From JAFALX01 sp050734185 (lineage in GTDB: Bacteria; Chloroflexota; Dormibacteria; Aeolococcales; Aeolococcaceae), in contig JBOHUE010000065.1 in the NCBI GenBank assembly GCA_050734185.1, forward strand, positions 1 to 13,102: a DNA stretch of 13,102 nucleotides, given 5' to 3'. A program made the position numbers and the translations under genes. Position 1 is the stretch's first letter. The number at the start of each line of letters is the position of its first letter. Positions 7,182 to 13,102 of this stretch are shown piece by piece. The notes beneath the pieces are model-generated. The model was not told the DNA's origin. It saw only the letters and a list, made by a program, of their open reading frames with translations, and did not search any database.

Positions 7182-8920
7182 CGCTTCATCCCCAATGCCC
7201 TGGCGATGCGCCGGGGCAGGCGATCATCGCGCAGTTGCTCCAACGTTCGCGTCAGCGGGATCGACCAGTTGGGGCGATTCACCGTCCCGGGCACATTGGG
7301 GCGGCGTGGCGCGGCCGCAGCGTCGTCGAGCGTGGCGAGCACGACGTCCGAGGGCGCGGTCCCGAGCGCCGTGTACGCGCGCGTGATGACGTCGTCGAGC
7401 GGTGCATCGCCGTTCACACCGGCGAGCCGTTGCAGGCGGCGGCGCAGTCGCTGCTCCGCGGGCATGTTCACGTGGACCCCGAGCTCCTGGAGCTCGCGGA
7501 TGTCGTCGCCGCTCCACACACCCGCGACGGTCGGCAGATCGTGTGTCGTCATCGCGGCCACGGCGCGCGCCGGGTAGCGCAGCGGGGATCGTGATTCGAA
7601 CCACGCGACCCGGCACGAGAGCACGTTGCGCCGGCGCAGCTCAGCACGGACGCCGTCCTCCACGGTGCCCAGGTCCTCGCCGATCACGAAGGTACGGCTG
7701 TCGGTGCTCTCGGTCGCGACGATGTCGAGCAACTCGTCCGCCGGGAAGCGCACGTAGACGCCGTCTGCAGCGGATCGGCCCTCCGGCACCCACCAGAGGC
7801 GGAACAGGCCCATGACATGGTCGATCCGGATGCCGTGGCCGGGCCGGAGGATGCCGCGCAGCGTCTGCCGCAGCGGCTCGTAGCCGGCGGCGCGCAGCTT
7901 GTGCGGATCGAAGGCGGGCACGCCCCAGTTCTGGCCGTCAAGCAGGTACTCGTCCGGCGGGGCGCCGACGGTCATGCCGGGCGCCAGAAGGTCCTGCCAC
8001 TCCCAGGCGTCTGCTCCATCGGGTGCGAAGCCGACGGCGACGTCGTGGATGACGGCCGGTGTGGACGCGCGATCGGCTCCGGGGCCGGGTGCGATGCCGC
8101 CGCGCGCCGCGGCCAGCAGCTGCTGCTCCAGCAGCCACTGCAGCCAGCGGTGGAAGTCGACGCGTCCCCGGTCGGTCTCGGCGAGGCGCCGCACAGCCGC
8201 CGACTGTGGATGGCGAAACTCCGTGGGCCACCGTTGCCACGGCACCGTGAAGCGCTCACACAGCACGCAGAAGCACGCATAGCGGAGCAGCTCGTCGCCG
8301 CGTGCCGCACAGTAGGCGGTGAACCCGGCATCGCCCGTGAACCGTTCCCACAGGCGGGCGAGCGCGTCCATCTTCAACGCGTAGATGCGGTCGCGGTTGA
8401 TCTCCGGCGCGGTGTTCAGCGCACGTGCCTCGCGTGCCATCCGCGCCACGTCGGGCGCGTCGCGCGACCCCGGGACGTCCTCGACGGCGAGATACAAAGG
8501 GTTGCGAAAGCGCCGGCTCGACGGGAAGTACGGGCTGGCCTCCTGGGGCAGGACCGGCCGCGGCGCGTGCAGCGGGTTGATCAGAAGCGCCCGGGCGCCG
8601 AGGCCGCGCGACCAATCGCTCAGCGCGCGAAGGTCGGCGAGGTCGCCCATGCCCCAGCTCGTCTCTGAGCGCAGCGCGTACAGCTGGGCCGCCCAGCCCC
8701 ACGGCTTCAGCGGCGGCAGGTAGCAGCGCGCGAGCGGATCCCCCGGGCGCCTGGACGGCGGCCCTGCGGATCGCTCCGGCGACGGTGAATCCGCGCCCAT
8801 CGCGTCAAGCGCTCGCTCCACGGCTTCGCGGCTGACGCGCCGACGAATGCCGGTCGCGTCCACGTACTCTGTCTCGACCCCCCAGCGCCATTGCTGGGGT
8901 TGTCCCCGCCGCGCGCTCAC
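7178..8920 (-). CDS. malQ: 4-alpha-glucanotransferase (amylomaltase)
   Basis: MalQ (GH77) moves alpha-1,4-glucan segments between maltodextrins, turning short products into longer chains that TreY can use. From this start it is 580 aa, between the short Thermus form and the long enteric form. An N-terminal accessory region (QWRWGVETEYVDATGIRRRV) is followed by the GH77 barrel with SETSWGMGDLADL, NPLHA and SPYFPSSRRFRNPLYL. Catalytic motifs are IRIDHVMGL with nucleophile D367, IGEDLG with acid E415 and TTHDLPT with D461. The open frame extends to a GTG at 9004, but that would leave only 8 bases to the divergent glgX start. It would also turn an AT-rich, promoter-like island into coding sequence with atypical residues (IKRDNQIL). 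GTG 8920 is therefore preferred, leaving a leader of about 30 bases. Neither start has a good Shine-Dalgarno, so the start is uncertain while the identity is firm. Confidence 0.94.
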   Translation of the reverse strand: MSARRGQPQQWRWGVETEYVDATGIRRRVSREAVERALDAMGADSPSPERSAGPPSRRPGDPLARCYLPPLKPWGWAAQLYALRSETSWGMGDLADLRALSDWSRGLGARALLINPLHAPRPVLPQEASPYFPSSRRFRNPLYLAVEDVPGSRDAPDVARMAREARALNTAPEINRDRIYALKMDALARLWERFTGDAGFTAYCAARGDELLRYACFCVLCERFTVPWQRWPTEFRHPQSAAVRRLAETDRGRVDFHRWLQWLLEQQLLAAARGGIAPGPGADRASTPAVIHDVAVGFAPDGADAWEWQDLLAPGMTVGAPPDEYLLDGQNWGVPAFDPHKLRAAGYEPLRQTLRGILRPGHGIRIDHVMGLFRLWWVPEGRSAADGVYVRFPADELLDIVATESTDSRTFVIGEDLGTVEDGVRAELRRRNVLSCRVAWFESRSPLRYPARAVAAMTTHDLPTVAGVWSGDDIRELQELGVHVNMPAEQRLRRRLQRLAGVNGDAPLDDVITRAYTALGTAPSDVVLATLDDAAAAPRRPNVPGTVNRPNWSIPLTRTLEQLRDDRLPRRIARALGMKR

Positions 8921-8935
8921 CGCACGCGGCGGGAC
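8902..8935. repeat. GC-rich inverted repeat over the preferred malQ start
   Basis: GTCCCCGCCGCG (8902-8913) pairs with CGCGGCGGGAC (8925-8935), an 11-base stem with one bulged base and an 11-base loop. On the malQ mRNA the GTG at 8920-8918 falls inside the loop. The hairpin could mask or expose the start codon. In GC-rich DNA such a stem may also be fortuitous. Confidence 0.4.
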
Positions 8936-8950
8936 GGACCGCCTGGGGAG

Positions 8951-8988
8951 TATTTGATTATCACGTTTTATTCGCGCGATGCTATCAA
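8951..8988. promoter_or_regulatory. AT-rich divergent promoter region between malQ and glgX
   Basis: Bases 8951-8972 contain only 4 G/C, in sharp contrast to the surroundings. For malQ (minus strand) there is a GATAAT -10-like hexamer (8957-8962), which would start transcription near 8950. A TTGATA (8983-8988) lies 20 bases upstream of it, which is a long spacer. For glgX (plus strand), TTGATT (8954-8959) and GATGCT (8978-8983) are 18 bases apart. A small palindrome TGATTATCA (8955-8963) overlaps the malQ -10 and could be a regulator site. The hexamers are visual matches only. Confidence 0.45.
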
Positions 8989-9012
8989 GCGTCGCGCCCG
9001 CCACCCCCGGCG

Positions 9013-11199
9013 GTGAGCGCGGTCCCGGACACCCCGGTCAGCCCGGAGGCCCATCACGAGTCCGCGTGGCCGGGCAGCGAGAGCCCGATGGGCGCAACCT
9101 GGGACGGCCAGGGCGCCAACTTCGCGCTGTTCAGCGAGAGCGCGGAGGCGGTTGAACTGGTCCTCTACGACGCGGACGGGTTCGAGACCACCACCTACGA
9201 CCTGCTCGACCGCACCGACCTGGTCTGGCACGGGTACGTCGCCAAGGTGTCGCCGGGACAGCGCTACGGGTATCGCGTGCGCGGGCCCTACGACCCCAGC
9301 CACGGTTTTCGCCACAACCCGCACAAACTGCTGATCGATCCCTACGCCCTCGCCATCACCGGTGAGTTCCGCCACGGCCCAGCCCTGTTCGGGTACCGCG
9401 CCGGTGGCGACGACACGACGATGAGCGTTATCGACTCCGCACCGTCGATGCCGCGCAGCGTCGTCGTCGACACGTCGTTTCCCTGGGGCGACGACCGCAA
9501 GCCCAACACCGCGTGGTCCGACACCGTCATCTACGAGATGCACGTCAAGGGCTTCACCAAGCGCAACCAGGACGTCCCCGAGGAGCTGCGCGGCACCTAT
9601 GCCGGCCTGGCGCATCCCGCGGCGATCGAGCACCTGCAACGGCTCGGCGTGACGGCGGTGGAGCTGATGCCGGTGCACCAGTGGTACGACAACGACCGCC
9701 TCGTCGACCACGACCTCGTCAACTACTGGGGCTACGACTCGATCGGTTACTTCGCTCCGGAGTCGCGCTACTCGTCCTCGGGGTCCACCGGCGAGCAGGT
9801 CCGCGAGTTCAAGGCGATGGTGCGCGCGCTCCATGCCGCCGGGCTCGAGGTGATCCTCGACGTCGTCTACAACCACACCAGCGAGGGCAACCACCTCGGC
9901 CCCACTCTCAGCTATCGCGGGCTCGACAACCGCGCCTACTACCGGCTGAGCGACGACAACCCGCGCTACTACCTCGACGTCACGGGCACCGGCAACAGCC
10001 TCAATGTCCGCAACCCGCACACGCTGCAGGTGATCATGGACAGCCTGCGGTACTGGGTGACCGAGATGCACGTCGATGGCTTCCGGTTCGACCTCGCCGC
10101 GGCGCTGGCGCGCCAGTTCTACGATGTCGACCGCCTGTCCGCGTTCTTCGACATCATCCATCAGGATCCGGTGCTCTCGCGAGTCAAGCTCGTGGCGGAG
10201 CCCTGGGACGTCGGTCCCGGTGGCTATCAGGTTGGCAACTTCCCGGTCCGGTGGGCCGAATGGAACGGCGCGTTTCGCGATGCCGTGCGCGATTTCTGGA
10301 AGGGGACCGGCACGATTCGCGCGCTCGCGTACCGCCTCGCCGGCTCTGCCGATCTGTATCAGGGCGAGGGGCGGCAGCCGTCGGCGAGCATCAACTTCGT
10401 CACCGCGCACGACGGCTTCACGCTGCGCGATCTCGTCTCGTACGACGGCAAGCACAACGAGGCGAACCTCGAGGACAACCATGACGGCAGCGACGACAAT
10501 CGCTCCTGGAACTGCGGCGCCGAGGGTGACACCGACGATCCCGGAGTGAAGGCGCTGCGCGCGCGGCAGATGCGCAACCTGTTCACCACGGTTCTGGTCT
10601 CGCAGGGCTCGCCCATGTTCCTCAGCGGCGACGAGATCGGCCGCACCCAGCGGGGCAACAACAACGCGTACTGCCAGGACAACGAGATCTCCTGGCTCGA
10701 CTGGGCGCACACGGACTCGGCGATGCTCGCGTTCGTGCAGCAGGTGATCGCACTCCGTCGGGACGAGCCCGTGCTGCGCCGGCGTCATTTCTTCACGGGG
10801 ACGTCCGCGTTCGGCACCGGGCTCAAGGACCTCTCGTGGTTTCTGCCCACCGGCAACGAGGTCACCGACCGCGACTGGAACGACTCACAGCAGCGCTCGC
10901 TCGGCATGATCCTCAGCGGCGCGGAGATCCCCGACCGCGACGCGCGCGGGCAGCGCATCAGCGGCGACACGCTGATGGTGCTGCTTCATGCGGGAGAGGA
11001 GGATGTCCAGTGGCTCATCCCGCGGGGTTGGGGCGATCGCTGGTCGGTGCTCATCGACACAGCGGCAACCGACAGTGCGGCACCGCGCGCGGTGCGCAGC
11101 GGCGACCACGCCGGCGTCGTCGCGCGCTCACTCCAGGTGCTGCGGCTTGAGCCCATCGGCGGCGCCGCGATCGCTCAGCCGCGCTTCTCCGCGAGGTAG
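9013..11199 (+). CDS. glgX: Glycogen debranching enzyme, isoamylase type
   Basis: GlgX/TreX hydrolyses alpha-1,6 branch points of glycogen or limit dextrin, giving linear maltodextrins to MalQ and TreY. The protein is 728 aa, typical of the family. It begins with the conserved WPGSESPMGATWDGQGANFA (19-38) and a CBM48 domain, then the GH13 barrel. Motifs are DVVYNHTSEGN (283-293), GFRFDLAAAL with nucleophile D360, AEPWDVG with acid E396 and TAHDGFTL with D467. KHNEANLEDNHDG and GNNNAYCQDNEISWLDW are further GlgX signatures. GTG 9013 is chosen because the next start (ATG 9088, residue 26) would cut into the conserved opening. No Shine-Dalgarno is visible. The gene is divergent from malQ, probably sharing the AT-rich control region. 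Its last 25 bases overlap the end of the convergent LuxR-type regulator gene. Confidence 0.96.
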   Translation: MSAVPDTPVSPEAHHESAWPGSESPMGATWDGQGANFALFSESAEAVELVLYDADGFETTTYDLLDRTDLVWHGYVAKVSPGQRYGYRVRGPYDPSHGFRHNPHKLLIDPYALAITGEFRHGPALFGYRAGGDDTTMSVIDSAPSMPRSVVVDTSFPWGDDRKPNTAWSDTVIYEMHVKGFTKRNQDVPEELRGTYAGLAHPAAIEHLQRLGVTAVELMPVHQWYDNDRLVDHDLVNYWGYDSIGYFAPESRYSSSGSTGEQVREFKAMVRALHAAGLEVILDVVYNHTSEGNHLGPTLSYRGLDNRAYYRLSDDNPRYYLDVTGTGNSLNVRNPHTLQVIMDSLRYWVTEMHVDGFRFDLAAALARQFYDVDRLSAFFDIIHQDPVLSRVKLVAEPWDVGPGGYQVGNFPVRWAEWNGAFRDAVRDFWKGTGTIRALAYRLAGSADLYQGEGRQPSASINFVTAHDGFTLRDLVSYDGKHNEANLEDNHDGSDDNRSWNCGAEGDTDDPGVKALRARQMRNLFTTVLVSQGSPMFLSGDEIGRTQRGNNNAYCQDNEISWLDWAHTDSAMLAFVQQVIALRRDEPVLRRRHFFTGTSAFGTGLKDLSWFLPTGNEVTDRDWNDSQQRSLGMILSGAEIPDRDARGQRISGDTLMVLLHAGEEDVQWLIPRGWGDRWSVLIDTAATDSAAPRAVRSGDHAGVVARSLQVLRLEPIGGAAIAQPRFSAR

Positions 11200-11840
11200 A
11201 GCAGCACCGCCTTCACGCGGCGGTTGACGTCCAGCTCTTCGGACACGCCGAGCTTGGAGAAGATCGCGTTGATGTGCTTCTCCACAGCCCGCTCGCTGAG
11301 GAACAGCCGCGCGGCGATGCCTGCGTTGTTGCGTCCCTGAGCCAGGAGGTCGAGCACCTCCATCTCGCGCGGCGTCAGCTCCGCGAGCGCTGACGCCGGG
11401 GCGCGCGTGCGCGCCTGTACGAGCACCTCGACCACCTTGGGGTCGATGACCGAGCCGCCACGGGCGACCTCCTGCACCGCGATGACCAGCTGCTCGATGT
11501 CGGACACGCGCTCCTTCAGCAGGTAGCCGCGACCGGCCGCGCCCTTCTCCAGCAGCGCAAGCGCGTACTCGGGCTCGATGTACTGGCTGAGCACCACCAC
11601 GCCCACTTCCGGCCGCTCGTCGCGTAGCTTCTCGGCAGCGCGCAACCCCTCGTCGGTGCCCGTCGGAGGCATGCGGATGTCGGTGATCACCACGTCCGGG
11701 TTGTTCTCCGCGATGGCCCGCTCGAGCGACGGGAGGTCGGCTGCGGTGGCGACCAGGTCGACCTCGTCGACGCTCTCGAGAAGCTGCCGGATCCCTTCGC
11801 GAAGCAGGTAGTTGTCTTCTGCGACCACAACGCGAATCAC
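11175..11840 (-). CDS. NarL/LuxR-family response regulator
   Basis: This is a two-component transcription factor (221 aa). The receiver domain (1-120) has E8-D9, phospho-acceptor D54 (ITDIRMPP), S85 at the switch position and K109 in GYLLKERVSD. The C-terminal helix-turn-helix of the LuxR/GerE type covers about 155-205 (LTPREMEVLDLLAQG, then AVEKHINAIFSKLGV). Its target genes are unknown. The frame extends to a GTG at 11876, but the conserved first strand starts at GTG 11840 (VIRVVVAEDN), and the extra residues look non-coding. A CATACT -10-like element (11849-11854, minus strand) would give an almost leaderless message, with the 13-base palindrome at its -35 position. The gene is divergent from the receiver-only gene and overlaps the glgX end on the other strand. 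No kinase is nearby. Confidence 0.94.
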   Translation of the reverse strand: MIRVVVAEDNYLLREGIRQLLESVDEVDLVATAADLPSLERAIAENNPDVVITDIRMPPTGTDEGLRAAEKLRDERPEVGVVVLSQYIEPEYALALLEKGAAGRGYLLKERVSDIEQLVIAVQEVARGGSVIDPKVVEVLVQARTRAPASALAELTPREMEVLDLLAQGRNNAGIAARLFLSERAVEKHINAIFSKLGVSEELDVNRRVKAVLLYLAEKRG

Positions 11841-11870
11841 GAGCGATGAGTATGGCGGGCCGCACACCCC

Positions 11871-11883
11871 CCACACGGTGTGG
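11871..11883. promoter_or_regulatory. Perfect palindrome CCACACGGTGTGG, candidate operator
   Basis: Two 6-base arms (CCACAC/GTGTGG) flank one central base, in the 108-base gap between two divergent response-regulator genes. It lies 31 bases upstream of the LuxR-type start, roughly where the -35 of that gene would be, and 65 bases upstream of the other start. Dimeric NarL/LuxR proteins commonly bind such sites, so autoregulation is a reasonable inference. Confidence 0.4.
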
Positions 11884-11915
11884 CTGCCACCCTGGCGCTA
11901 TGCGTCCACAGAACT

Positions 11916-11940
11916 TATGGTTGGCATGGAGAAATGGGAG
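11916..11940 (+). promoter_or_regulatory. Possible -10 and clear Shine-Dalgarno for the receiver-only gene
   Basis: GGGAG (11936-11940) lies 8 bases before GTG 11949 and decides that start over ATG 11934 and the upstream GTG 11880. TATGGT (11916-11921) fits TANNNT and would start transcription near 11928. No good -35 is seen. The ribosome site is convincing; the -10 is weak. Confidence 0.45.
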
Positions 11941-11948
11941 CGACAGCT

Positions 11949-12332
11949 GTGAAGGTTCTCATCGTCGACGACCAGGAGCCGTTTCGGGCGGTGGCCCGGA
12001 CGGTTGTGGAGCTGACCGATGGGTTCGAGGTCGTGGCCGAGGTCGAGACCGGCGAGGCGTCGGTCGAGGCCGTGGAGCGACTCGAGCCGGACCTGGTGCT
12101 GATGGACGTCAACCTGCCGGGCATCAACGGCCTCGAGGCCACGCGCCGCATCGTGGCGGGCACGGCCAACGGCTCGCATCGCCCGGTGATCGTGCTCGTG
12201 CTCTCCACGTACGAGGCCGGCGAGTACGGCGGCCAGGCCACCGAGGCCGGCGCAGCGGCGTTCATCCCCAAGTCGGAGTTCGGCCCCGACCGCCTGCTCG
12301 ACGCCTGGAACGCAGCCACGTCCGCGGCGTAG
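11949..12332 (+). CDS. Receiver-only response regulator (CheY-like)
   Basis: This 127 aa protein consists of a receiver domain only. It opens with MKVLIVDDQ (acidic pair D7-D8). Its phospho-acceptor is D53 (VLMDVNLPGINGLEATRRI), the switch residue is S86 (LVLSTYE) and the conserved lysine is K108 (FIPKSEFGPDRL). The motif style is that of NarL-type receivers, but the helix-turn-helix output domain is absent, so it must act through protein contact or as a phosphate sink. The stop is clean and followed at once by another gene, so this looks like a genuine short form. GTG 11949 is supported by GGGAG at ideal spacing. It is divergent from the LuxR-type regulator and 11 bases upstream of the VOC gene, probably in one operon with it. 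Confidence 0.92.
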   Translation: MKVLIVDDQEPFRAVARTVVELTDGFEVVAEVETGEASVEAVERLEPDLVLMDVNLPGINGLEATRRIVAGTANGSHRPVIVLVLSTYEAGEYGGQATEAGAAAFIPKSEFGPDRLLDAWNAATSAA

Positions 12333-12343
12333 AGTCCGGCTCC

Positions 12344-12745
12344 GTGAGCGTGACTCCGGTGCCGGAAATGGACCTCCAGCTGGTGCCCGTCCCGGTCTCC
12401 GACGTGGACCGGGCCATTGCGTTTTATCAGCGCGCCGGCTTCGGCGACCTCCGCGACATCCAGGTGACGCCCGAGATGCGCGTCGTCCAACTCACGCCGC
12501 CGGGCTCGGGATGCGCGATCGTGTTCGGTACAGGGATGGGGCCGATCACCGACATGGAGCCGGGTTCGGTGAAGGGCCTGCATCTGGTCGTCAATGACAT
12601 GAACGCGTCCCGCGATGCCCTGATCGCTCGAGGCGTCGATGTCGGCCCCATCGACGACATGGGCGGCGTGCTCTACGCGGGCTTCGCCGACCCCGACGGC
12701 AACCTCTGGATGCTCCAGTGGTGGCCGCCCAACATGGGCGGCTAA
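12344..12745 (+). CDS. VOC-superfamily (glyoxalase/bleomycin-resistance fold) protein
   Basis: This 133 aa protein has two beta-alpha-beta-beta-beta repeats. The first contains LVPVPVSDVDRAIAFYQRAGF (13-33) and the second GLHLVVNDMNASRDALIARG, ending in FADPDGNLWMLQ (114-125). DPDGN (116-120) is the typical closing motif. By eye the metal-ligand positions read Q12, Q49, H80 and Q125 rather than the classical H/E set, so it may not be a metal-dependent glyoxalase; the substrate cannot be named. GTG 12344 gives the full N-terminus; GTG 12350 and ATG 12368 are alternatives. It follows the receiver-only gene by 11 bases. Confidence 0.88.
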   Translation: MSVTPVPEMDLQLVPVPVSDVDRAIAFYQRAGFGDLRDIQVTPEMRVVQLTPPGSGCAIVFGTGMGPITDMEPGSVKGLHLVVNDMNASRDALIARGVDVGPIDDMGGVLYAGFADPDGNLWMLQWWPPNMGG

Positions 12746-12757
12746 CGCCTTAAGGCG
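12746..12757. repeat. Perfect 12-base palindrome CGCCTTAAGGCG
   Basis: It starts at the base directly after the VOC stop codon, in the 49-base gap between convergent genes. It can fold as a 4-base stem with a TTAA loop, too short for a convincing terminator, and no T-run follows. The rest of the gap shows nothing recognisable. Confidence 0.35.
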
Positions 12758-12794
12758 AGGCCAGGCTGGACCCGAGTCAGCCGCTCCGGCAGGT

Positions 12795-13102
12795 CTAGGG
12801 CGCGTGCGCCCATGAGCCCGACGGGTTCGTCTGCTGCTCGGCCTGCGCGGCGAGCTCCTCGTCCTGCTGCTGAGCCTCGCACGCGGTCTGATACTCATGG
12901 CGCGCAGCAGCCCAGTCGTTCAGGAACACGCGCTCGGGCGTGCCGTTGCGCGGCGTGCCGAATGATGCCAGGCCGCCCAGCGGCGGGACGGTGATCACGC
13001 CCTCCTCGGTGCGCGCGATCTGCCAGCTCCCCTCGTGTACCAGCCAGTGATGGCGATAACACAGGAGCACCATGCTGTCCGTGTTGGTGCCGCCCTTGTG
13101 TG
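12795..13102 (-). CDS. HNH endonuclease-like protein, C-terminal part (DUF222/13E12-repeat type)
   Basis: The gene runs off the right edge; about 101 C-terminal residues are visible, ending at TAG (12797-12795). The end of an HNH nuclease domain is clear: H-K-G-G-T-N-T-D, then MVLLCYRHHWLVHEG, with the paired His and the VHEG typical of HNH domains found behind DUF222 in actinobacterial 13E12-repeat proteins. After the domain come about 50 residues with a Gln/Glu/Ala-rich helical stretch (EAQQQDEELAAQAEQQ). An ATG at 13073 would start inside the domain, so it is not the true start. These proteins often occur in many copies per genome and their role is poorly known. The DUF222 half is not visible, so that part is inferred. 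Confidence 0.88.
   Translation of the reverse strand, partial: HKGGTNTDSMVLLCYRHHWLVHEGSWQIARTEEGVITVPPLGGLASFGTPRNGTPERVFLNDWAAARHEYQTACEAQQQDEELAAQAEQQTNPSGSWAHAP

Noticed and set aside
6162..7577. 471-residue open frame on the plus strand
   Set aside because: Antisense to treY and malQ across their junction; no recognisable motif.
8968..10788. 606-residue open frame on the minus strand opposite glgX
   Set aside because: It mirrors a complete GlgX with all catalytic motifs. Its translation is an Ala/Val/Arg/Asp-rich shadow typical of GC-rich antisense frames.
11841..11876. N-terminal extension of the LuxR-type regulator to GTG 11876
   Set aside because: The extra 12 residues precede the conserved first strand of the receiver and overlap the palindrome and a -10-like element.
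11846..12343. Long upstream extension of the VOC reading frame
   Set aside because: It runs through the receiver-only gene in another frame and is Arg/Gly-rich; the VOC fold begins just after 12344.
1..13102. CRISPR array, tRNA, rRNA, insertion sequence or defence island
   Set aside because: No regularly spaced repeats, no cloverleaf-like stretch and no transposase, integrase or restriction genes were seen. The HNH fragment alone is of a common chromosomal repeat family.

Overview
The window is visibly GC-rich, with closely packed genes, frequent GTG starts, several overlapping gene ends and a fragment of an HNH nuclease of the DUF222/13E12-repeat type. Together these point to a high-GC Gram-positive (Actinomycetota), possibly the Thermoleophilia/Solirubrobacter side. 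That placement is an inference from style and gene families. No rRNA, tRNA, CRISPR array, insertion sequence or phage gene was seen.

Left part (1-3026, + strand). The tail of an unidentified gene is followed by a formyltransferase related to methionyl-tRNA formyltransferase, which ends in an unusual Cys/His cluster. Next come three tightly packed genes: a stand-alone receiver (response regulator), a small protein that looks like a degenerate GGDEF domain, and a membrane protein joining a DUF2231 domain to a Rieske 2Fe-2S domain. The first two overlap by 23 bases and the last two share one base, so they look co-translated.

Centre (2995-11199). This is a maltodextrin-to-trehalose island. On the minus strand malQ, treY and treZ form an operon (malQ/treY overlap by 4 bases; treY-treZ gap of 20 bases). 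glgX runs divergently on the plus strand. The combined pathway is: GlgX removes alpha-1,6 branches from glycogen, MalQ rearranges short maltodextrins into longer ones, TreY converts the reducing-end linkage to alpha-1,1, and TreZ cuts off trehalose. A short AT-rich island between malQ and glgX is the likely divergent promoter region. It suggests that malQ starts later than its longest open frame.

Right part (11175-13102). A NarL/LuxR-type response regulator (minus strand) overlaps the end of glgX. It is divergent from a second, receiver-only regulator, which is followed by a VOC/glyoxalase-fold protein. A perfect 13-base palindrome lies between the two regulators and is a candidate operator. 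The window ends in the C-terminal part of an HNH endonuclease-like protein on the minus strand. No histidine kinase is present, so all three receivers are orphans within this window.

The most interesting unexplained element is the coupled receiver / degenerate GGDEF / DUF2231-Rieske set. The trehalose island itself is conventional, although including malQ inside it is less usual.
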